A stretch of DNA of 11,725 nt from NCBI GenBank assembly GCA_964352375.1, contig CAYGSA010000054.1, forward strand, positions 1 to 11,725, in the 5' to 3' direction. The position numbers and the translations under genes were made by a program. The notes under the pieces are model-generated. The model did not search any database. It saw only the letters and a program-made list of their open reading frames with translations, and was not told the origin of the DNA. Source of the stretch: UBA1672 sp964352375 (GTDB lineage Bacteria; Pseudomonadota; Alphaproteobacteria; Micavibrionales; Micavibrionaceae). The stretch's first letter is position 1, and each line of letters opens with the position of its first letter. Below, one piece after another: positions 6,728-11,725 of this stretch.

Positions 6728-7897
6728 ATGTTTAACAGCATGATTATAAATAAGCTATTCAAGGTTCTCGATAAAATCGAATTCGGATCTATTACCATAA
6801 CAACCCCAAACGGCATACGTCGCGATTTCCAAGGAAAAAGTAAAGGCGCACATGGAACAATTTACATTCACGATTGGCGCACAATTTCTGCATTCACCGC
6901 AAAGGGCGATATCGGCATGACAGAAAGCTACCGCGACGGCCTCTGGAGCACCGATGATCTCTGCGACCTTATGCTTGTAGGCTTGGAAAACGAAGAAACT
7001 CTTGCGCCCTACATTCGCGGCGGCAGCGCCTCCAACGCAATATCCTACATTTACTACGCCTTCCAGACCAATACAATAAAAGGAAGCAAAAAGAACATTC
7101 AGGCGCATTACGATCTGGGCAACGAATTCTACAAACTCTGGCTAGATCCAACCATGACCTATTCTTCTGCTCTCTACAAAAATCCCGAAGAATCACTAGC
7201 ACAAGCACAATACAATAAATATGACCGCATCCTTGATCGCCTAGAAAAACCAAGAGGTTCAATCCTTGAGGTCGGTTGTGGCTGGGGCGGGTTTGCAGAC
7301 CGTGCTATCGCGCGGAACGACAATGATTACAGTATTAAAGGCATAACACTATCAGAGCAGCAGCACGCCTTTGCCAACACACGTCTTGGCAACAGCGCAA
7401 ACATCGCCCTGGAAGATTACCGCCATCAAACAGGCATGTACGATCACCTCGTCTCAATCGAAATGTTCGAAGCCGTCGGCGAAAAATTCTGGCCAACATA
7501 CTTCACGAAAATGAAATCATTACTCAATGAAAAAGGCACTGCAATGGTGCAGACAATCACCATCGACGAAAAACATTTCAAACGCTACCGCAAAGGCGGC
7601 GACATGATCCGCAGCTTTATCTTTCCTGGTGGCATGCTGCCCAGCCCAGAGCGCTTTATCAACCAAGTCGAAAGAGCAGATATGCGCGTCACAGACCAAT
7701 TCGCCTTCGGTCAAGATTACGGCCGAACTTGTAAAGAATGGCTGGACAGCTTTGACACAAAGCACAAAGAAATAAGATCCCTAGGCTTCGACGATGAATT
7801 TATCCGTGTCTGGCAATTCTACCTAGCCAGTTGCTATGCTGCATTCAAAGTCGGCCGCATTGATGTCATGCATATGGAGCTTCGCCATGCTGCCTAA
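6728..7897 (+). CDS. cfa: Cyclopropane-fatty-acid-synthase-like methyltransferase
   Basis: A SAM-dependent enzyme of 389 residues predicted to transfer a methyl or methylene group to double bonds of phospholipid acyl chains at the inner membrane. The N-terminal domain (about 1-115) matches the lipid-binding region of Cfa. The catalytic domain has NIQAHYDLGNEFYKLWLD (123-140), SAM motif I EVGCGWGGFA (181-190), GITLSEQQ (205-212) and SIEMFEAVGE (243-252). Compared with E. coli Cfa as I remember it, the FEHVG histidine that helps hold the active-site bicarbonate is Ala249, and the YSCAYW cysteine is Ser147. Tyr331 in DYGRTCKEW appears kept. It may therefore make a product other than a standard cyclopropane. 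I chose ATG 6728, nine bases after AGAGGA; a TTG at 6710 lies upstream of that site and is unlikely. Confidence 0.9.
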   Translation: MFNSMIINKLFKVLDKIEFGSITITTPNGIRRDFQGKSKGAHGTIYIHDWRTISAFTAKGDIGMTESYRDGLWSTDDLCDLMLVGLENEETLAPYIRGGSASNAISYIYYAFQTNTIKGSKKNIQAHYDLGNEFYKLWLDPTMTYSSALYKNPEESLAQAQYNKYDRILDRLEKPRGSILEVGCGWGGFADRAIARNDNDYSIKGITLSEQQHAFANTRLGNSANIALEDYRHQTGMYDHLVSIEMFEAVGEKFWPTYFTKMKSLLNEKGTAMVQTITIDEKHFKRYRKGGDMIRSFIFPGGMLPSPERFINQVERADMRVTDQFAFGQDYGRTCKEWLDSFDTKHKEIRSLGFDDEFIRVWQFYLASCYAAFKVGRIDVMHMELRHAA

Positions 7898-8405
7898 ATC
7901 AATCATCACCGCAATATGCTGCATTTTTATTGCAGCTCCTGCTCATGCAGAAGCCTTTATTAAAAACTACATACCCGAAGCAAAAATTACAGGCTCCGAT
8001 CGCTATACATATATGCTATTCGATATCTATGACGCGACGCTCTATGCCCCCAAAGGACAATGGGAAGACAATAAACCCTTCGCTCTATCACTCAAGTATC
8101 TGCGCTCATTGAAAGGTGAAAAAATCGCCGCACGATCCGCCGAAGAAATGCGCAAACAAGGCTTTAAAGACGAAATCAAACTCGCAGGCTGGTATTCGCA
8201 AATGAACGAAATATTCCCAAACGTTACAAAAGGCACAAATCTAACGGGCGTACTTTTGCCAAATAAAGAAACCGTATTTTATAAAGACAACAAACGCATC
8301 GGAACAATAAAAGATCCTGAGTTTGGAAAATGGTTCTTCGGAATATGGCTCGCACACAATACAACCGCACCAACATTGAGACAAAACTTAATAGGCCAAA
8401 AATGA
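7887..8405 (+). CDS. Exported chalcone-isomerase-like protein
   Basis: A 172-residue protein with a clear Sec signal peptide: Lys4, a hydrophobic core, and a probable cut after A-H-A (19-21). The mature part has Y-M-L-F-D-I-Y-D-A-T-L-Y (42-53), the K-Y-L-R block (70-73), and the C-terminal F-F-G-I-W-L block (150-155) ending in T-L-R-Q-N-L-I-G. This is the pattern of bacterial periplasmic 'chalcone isomerase-like' proteins. Despite the name they are not known to act on flavonoids; some relatives of the fold bind fatty acids. The start ATG lies 11 bases before the end of the methyltransferase gene and seven bases after a GGAG, which is why a longer upstream reading frame is rejected. Position in the cluster suggests binding or handling of modified lipids in the periplasm. 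Confidence 0.82.
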   Translation: MLPKSIITAICCIFIAAPAHAEAFIKNYIPEAKITGSDRYTYMLFDIYDATLYAPKGQWEDNKPFALSLKYLRSLKGEKIAARSAEEMRKQGFKDEIKLAGWYSQMNEIFPNVTKGTNLTGVLLPNKETVFYKDNKRIGTIKDPEFGKWFFGIWLAHNTTAPTLRQNLIGQK

Positions 8406-8935
8406 TACGCAAACTTTTAACACAACTCGGAGTCATCATCATGCTAGCAGGATGTTCATCAAACACACTAGACCACTACAAAGGCACAACGCCCAAAGCC
8501 AGCATCGAAGACTTCTTCAATGGCCCAATAAAAGGTTGGGGCGTTGTACAAGACTGGAGAGGACGCATCGTAGCCCGTTTTGATGTTAATATGGTTGGCA
8601 CATGGGAAAACGGCACAGGAACACTTGTGGAAACATTCGACTACTATGATGGACGCACCCAAGAACGCATTTGGACAATCACGAAAAACGCAGACGGCAC
8701 ATATAAAGGCCGCGCTGACGACATCATCGATCACGCTGACGGTAAAGTTGAAGGCACAGCAGTAAACTGGAAATACCGCATGGACCTCCCCGTAGGCGGC
8801 AAAACATATCGCCTGACCTTCGATGACTGGATGTGGCAAATGAATGACGGCGTATTGCTGAATCGCTCTTACCTCAAAAAATTCGGCCTAACTGTCGCAG
8901 AGCTAACCCTCTTCATGCAAAAACAGCCAGAGTAA
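8402..8935 (+). CDS. DUF3833 family lipoprotein
   Basis: A lipoprotein precursor of 177 residues: Arg3-Lys4, a hydrophobic stretch and a lipobox L-A-G-C with lipidated Cys18. The mature domain carries the DUF3833 pattern: I-E-D-F-F-N-G-P-I-K-G-W-G (35-47), a D-W-R-G-R (51-55), T-L-V-E-T-F-D-Y-Y-D-G (74-84), W-x-Y-R-M-D-L-P-V (123-131) and D-D-W-M-W-Q-M (141-147). Many beta-strand-like segments suggest a lipocalin-like barrel, which is inference. The residue after Cys is Ser, so it probably goes to the outer membrane. The ATG overlaps the previous stop as ATGA. A longer frame from 8330 is open but would put the signal sequence internally. The family is known mainly from this lipid cluster; function is unproven. 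Confidence 0.88.
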   Translation: MIRKLLTQLGVIIMLAGCSSNTLDHYKGTTPKASIEDFFNGPIKGWGVVQDWRGRIVARFDVNMVGTWENGTGTLVETFDYYDGRTQERIWTITKNADGTYKGRADDIIDHADGKVEGTAVNWKYRMDLPVGGKTYRLTFDDWMWQMNDGVLLNRSYLKKFGLTVAELTLFMQKQPE

Positions 8936-8940
8936 TAACC

Positions 8941-9696
8941 ATGAGCTTCACAGGCGAAACCATATGGATCATCGGTGCGAGTAGCGGTATAGGAGAGGCT
9001 CTAACCTATGAACTTGCAGATCAAGGCGCGACACTCATTCTCTCCGCCCGCAGCGAAGATAAGCTCAACGAAATCCAACACAAAATTGGAGACAAACACA
9101 TAGTAGAAGCTTTTGATGTCTCCGATAAAACGCAGGTCGAGCAAGCCACGCAGAGCGCCCTCTCCTCTGCCAAGCTGCTTGACCGCGTAATCTTTTTGGC
9201 CGGTATTTACGACCCTAAACCTATTGAAGATATTGACCTTGATTACGCACAAGAAATCATAAACGTAAATTTCATGGGCGCGCTTTATATCACACAAGCC
9301 GTCATACCCATCTTCAAGCGTCAAGGCGCAGGCCAAATCGCACTCTGTGCCAGCGTAGCAGGAAAAATAGGCCTTCCAAACGGCCAGCCTTACTCCGCCA
9401 GCAAAGCCGCTCTCATCAATTTCACCGAAAGCCTCCACGCCGAAGCGCCTGAAGGGCTTGACGTCAAACTAATCAACCCAGGTTTTGTTAAAACACCACT
9501 CACTTATAAAAACAACTTTGACATGCCCATGGTCATCACACCCGAAAAAGCAGCCAAAGCCATAGCAAAGGGGCTTAAAAAGGGAAAATTTGAGATTCAT
9601 TTCCCCAAAAAATTCACCTATATCGTTAAGATTGCTGCCAGCCTGCCCTACTGGCTCAAACTCCCACTATCAAAAACACGGAAACGAAGAAATTAA
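8941..9696 (+). CDS. Short-chain dehydrogenase/reductase (SDR)
   Basis: A classical SDR of 251 residues using NAD(P)H. It has the cofactor motif G12-A-S-S-G-I-G18, D59-V60 contacting the adenine, L-A-G (86-88) in place of the common N-A-G, structural N110, and the catalytic set S138, Y151 and K155 (Y-S-A-S-K). Arg37 soon after the second strand would favour NADP(H). The C-terminal tail (about 225-251), with aromatic and basic residues ending R-K-R-R-N, could touch the membrane. The start is five bases after the lipoprotein stop with only a weak Shine-Dalgarno. As last gene of the cluster it probably reduces or oxidises a lipid-derived carbonyl or hydroxyl group; the substrate cannot be read from sequence. 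It converges on the repeat-protein gene. Confidence 0.92.
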   Translation: MSFTGETIWIIGASSGIGEALTYELADQGATLILSARSEDKLNEIQHKIGDKHIVEAFDVSDKTQVEQATQSALSSAKLLDRVIFLAGIYDPKPIEDIDLDYAQEIINVNFMGALYITQAVIPIFKRQGAGQIALCASVAGKIGLPNGQPYSASKAALINFTESLHAEAPEGLDVKLINPGFVKTPLTYKNNFDMPMVITPEKAAKAIAKGLKKGKFEIHFPKKFTYIVKIAASLPYWLKLPLSKTRKRRN

Positions 9697-9788
9697 ACTA
9701 GACGTTAACATTTAAAAAATACATATTTTCTAAGAACTCTAAAAAAACTTACTGTTCCAAGGTTATTTCTAAATGTATTTTCATCGAA

Positions 9789-11306
9789 TCACACGATAGA
9801 AGACGTATCGACAATAGAAGATAATTGTGTTTCAACCGTGTCCGCAAAACTTGCACCAACTGAACCAAGAATGCTTTGTGCCTTAATCGCACTATTCACA
9901 ACAGAGTCAGCAACATCCTGAAATTCAATAATATCTTCAATCTCTGCAGAGCCAGAGCGTTCGGAATAATTGGAAACAAACGCCTCAAGAGCCGCATAGG
10001 CTGAAGATAAATCCTGATCTCCATTCATAACATCTGCTTCGATAATATTATCAATATCAAGTGTCTCCAAAACACCTAATCTGCCGATTTCTTTGGTAGC
10101 ATAGGCCGCAAATTCAACATTTTTATCCCCACCAAGTTTTAAGGCATTGATAATACCAGTGCCTATATTGTTGGCCGTTATTGTGTAGTCGGGCCCTTCC
10201 AATAAAACACCATCGATAAAAGACTTTGTAAGAGAAGCCTGCGTATGCCCTGATATATAAGCGTCCAATGCATTATAAGCTGTTGCCAAATCGCCATCAT
10301 TATTTCTAACATCGTTATTAATTATATCATCAACATCACGAGTCTCTAAGTAACCTCTATCAGAAAGTTTCTGTGTGACATCTGCAGCAAACGCAACATT
10401 TTCCTGTCCACCTAGCTTGAGAGCGCTGATAATGCTAAAGCCGATATTATTGGCTACTTTTAAGTCAGTTAAAAGTCCAAGTGTATTTCCAGACAAATAA
10501 GCCTCTAGCGCATAATACGCTGACGAAAAATCACCATCATTATTTCCAATATCAGCATTAATAATGTTATCAATATCACCCTGTTCAAGAGCGCGAACAG
10601 TTTTATCAGAAGAATATTTAACATTCATACCAAGTTGCTCAGTTGCATAAGCAGCAAATGCTATATTTTCTTCTCCTCCAAGCTTTAGAGCTTTAATAAT
10701 ACCATCGCCTATATTTCTTCCTGTTATGATATAATTAGAAACATAGTGGTTTTTTATTGTATCGAAAGCACGAGTGCCTTTAAACTGCATAAAAGCGTCG
10801 AATGCATAGTAAGCTGCAGAGAGCTCACCATCATTATTTGAAATATCAGCATGAATAATGTCATCAACATCACGTGTGTCTAAAGCCCCAATCTGTATAA
10901 GCTTTTGCGTCGCATATGTCGCAAATGCAACATTTTGTTCCCCTCCAAGTTTTAAAGCAGTAACTATGCCAAAACCCATATTATTACCCGCACGATTAAT
11001 ATCATTGTAATTAAAAGTATAATTTTCTCCAAAACTACGTGTACCAGGCTTATAGGAGCCTGAATCCATCATTTCTAGAATATCCAGGGCCGCATAAGAC
11101 ACAGTCAAATCACCATCATTATTTTTAACATCGTTATTCAAAATATCATCAAGTTGAACTACCTCAATACGACGGTGCTCGAAAATCTGCTCAATTGCAA
11201 AAGCTGCAAAAGCTGCATTTTCTTCCCCACCGATCTTCAAAGCATTTATAATAGCATGACCAAGACCAAGACTTGTTGATGTGAAGTCATTGCCATATTG
11301 TGTCAC
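9789..11306 (-). CDS. Tandem-repeat protein of unknown family, main part (repeats 2-7)
   Basis: An ORF of 505 residues if begun at GTG 11304-11306, but the same frame stays open to 11417, where it meets an in-frame TAA (11418-11420). There is no Shine-Dalgarno before the GTG and no ATG in the first 78 codons, so this is best read as the downstream part of a gene starting at 11678. Each repeat pairs an Asp/Asn-rich half (D-V-D-D-I-I-N-A-D-I, N-N-D-G-D-L, then A-Y-x-A-L-x-A) with a helical half (N-N-I-G-x-G-I-I, A-L-K-L-G-G-E-E-N, then A-F-A-A-Y-A-T). There is no cysteine, no tryptophan, no signal peptide and no membrane segment. The C-terminus ends D-T-S-S-I-V after a degenerate last repeat. 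I do not recognise the family. A cell-surface or type I secreted protein is possible but unproven. Confidence 0.72.
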   Translation of the reverse strand: MTQYGNDFTSTSLGLGHAIINALKIGGEENAAFAAFAIEQIFEHRRIEVVQLDDILNNDVKNNDGDLTVSYAALDILEMMDSGSYKPGTRSFGENYTFNYNDINRAGNNMGFGIVTALKLGGEQNVAFATYATQKLIQIGALDTRDVDDIIHADISNNDGELSAAYYAFDAFMQFKGTRAFDTIKNHYVSNYIITGRNIGDGIIKALKLGGEENIAFAAYATEQLGMNVKYSSDKTVRALEQGDIDNIINADIGNNDGDFSSAYYALEAYLSGNTLGLLTDLKVANNIGFSIISALKLGGQENVAFAADVTQKLSDRGYLETRDVDDIINNDVRNNDGDLATAYNALDAYISGHTQASLTKSFIDGVLLEGPDYTITANNIGTGIINALKLGGDKNVEFAAYATKEIGRLGVLETLDIDNIIEADVMNGDQDLSSAYAALEAFVSNYSERSGSAEIEDIIEFQDVADSVVNSAIKAQSILGSVGASFADTVETQLSSIVDTSSIV

Positions 11307-11660
11307 AACATTTTGTATACGACCATTTATGAAAGCGTTTAATGCATGATACGCTGTTGTAAGATCACCGTCATTGTTTCTAATATCAGCATTAATAATG
11401 TCATCAACATCACGTAGTTAAAGTTTTTTAATTCGGCTAACCTTCTGTGCAGCATACGACGCAAAAGCAATATTTTCTTCCCCGCCTATATTCAAAGCGT
11501 TGATAATGGCATTACCCGTATTATTTAAAACTTTTAGCGCCTCAGGCCAGTCTTGATCGTTGTACCGCTCGTTTAAGAAGAAATCTAACGCACTATAGGC
11601 ATCCGTCAAATCACCATCACGATCACGTATATCTTCCAAAATGATATCATCTATTAAATT
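9792..11660 (-). repeat. Seven tandem coding repeats of 80-98 codons
   Basis: Units, from N- to C-terminus, begin at the R-D-V-D-D block: 11660-11415, 11414-11160, 11159-10875, 10874-10581, 10580-10341, 10340-10062 and 10061-9792. The D-V-D-D-I and N-N-D-G-D-L blocks are nearly invariant, while the linker before the N-I-G helix varies from about 10 to 25 residues and accounts for the length differences. The DNA is also similar between copies; for example TCATCAACATCACG occurs at 10861-10874 and 11401-11414. Unit 1 diverges in the first block, and unit 7 has lost its A-L-K-L-G-G half. Confidence 0.85.
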
Positions 11661-11678
11661 GACTTGATAATTACTCAT
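11418..11678 (-). CDS. N-terminal fragment of the tandem-repeat protein (repeat 1)
   Basis: Eighty-six codons from ATG 11676-11678, preceded by a G-rich ribosome site (GGGGGAA, a few bases upstream), ending at TAA 11418-11420. The peptide is a near-complete first repeat: I-D-D-I-I, R-D-R-D-G-D-L, A-Y-S-A-L-D, then N-A-I-I-N-A-L-N-I-G-G-E-E-N-I-A-F-A. The stop falls where other copies read L-E-T-R-D or L-D-T-R-D (here L-stop-L-R-D), so one G-to-T change of a GAA codon would explain it. Beyond the stop the same frame continues into repeat 2 without shift. This is therefore the start of one broken or read-through gene rather than an independent small protein. The window ends 47 bases upstream, so the promoter is only partly visible. 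Confidence 0.68.
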   Translation of the reverse strand: MSNYQVNLIDDIILEDIRDRDGDLTDAYSALDFFLNERYNDQDWPEALKVLNNTGNAIINALNIGGEENIAFASYAAQKVSRIKKL

Positions 11679-11725
11679 TATTCCCCCAATGTGGCCTGCA
11701 ATTAATATTATGTATATATTCTAAA

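Noticed and set aside
7836..7886. Longer N-terminus for the chalcone-isomerase-like protein
   Set aside because: The signal peptide begins at 7887 with a GGAG seven bases upstream; the extension only reads through methyltransferase codons.
8330..8401. Longer N-terminus for the DUF3833 protein
   Set aside because: It would put 24 charged residues before a signal sequence with a perfect lipobox; the ATG at 8402 overlaps the previous stop as ATGA.
9697..9788. Terminator in the convergent gap, from AAAATACAT (9716-9724) and ATGTATTTT (9773-9781)
   Set aside because: The nine-base arms are almost all A/T, 48 bases apart, with no GC-rich stem; it could be chance in AT-rich DNA.
11304..11306. GTG as a genuine independent start of the long repeat protein
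   Set aside because: No Shine-Dalgarno, it begins in the middle of repeat 2, and repeat sequence continues in frame upstream to the TAA.
9789..11678. CRISPR-like array suggested by recurring short DNA strings
   Set aside because: The recurring strings are codon-phased blocks of a protein repeat; spacing is about 240-295 bases and variable.
1..11725. tRNA, rRNA, insertion sequence or integrase
   Set aside because: No cloverleaf-like segment, transposase or integrase motif, or terminal repeats were noticed in either strand.

Overview
This 11.7 kb window is a moderately AT-rich, gene-dense bacterial chromosome segment, most likely from an alphaproteobacterium. The evidence for that is the small heat-shock gene, which carries a ROSE-type RNA thermometer and an RpoH-like CTTGAC promoter, an arrangement best known in that class, together with the style of the two-component system and lipid genes. 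Genus cannot be told. All three stop codons terminate genes here, so the genetic code looks standard.

Left part (1-2611). The end of an unidentified plus-strand gene abuts a minus-strand pair: an AsmA/DUF748-like membrane-anchored protein followed, with an ATGA overlap, by an RsmC-like 16S rRNA methyltransferase. Upstream on the same strand lies an Hsp20 gene with its own promoter, 5' UTR thermometer and a strong 3' hairpin terminator.

Middle part (2612-9696). Divergent from hsp20 is a plus-strand run of eight genes, overlapping or closely spaced. First come an OmpR-type response regulator and a HAMP/HisKA sensor kinase. Then follows a six-gene lipid/envelope cluster: a COG2907 FAD-dependent oxidoreductase, DUF1365, a cyclopropane-fatty-acid-synthase-like methyltransferase, an exported chalcone-isomerase-like protein, a DUF3833 lipoprotein and an SDR oxidoreductase. 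This set recurs in many proteobacteria, often beside an RpoE/ChrR stress regulator. Here no sigma/anti-sigma pair is seen and a two-component system sits directly upstream. The joint job is probably modification of membrane lipid acyl chains under stress, but the product is not known from sequence.

Right part (9789-11678). Convergent to the cluster is a minus-strand gene for a cysteine-free protein made of seven tandem repeats of about 80-98 residues. I do not recognise the family. The reading frame is continuous over 630 codons except for one in-frame TAA near the junction of repeats 1 and 2, which splits it into an 86-residue piece and a long downstream ORF. This is the most unusual object in the window.
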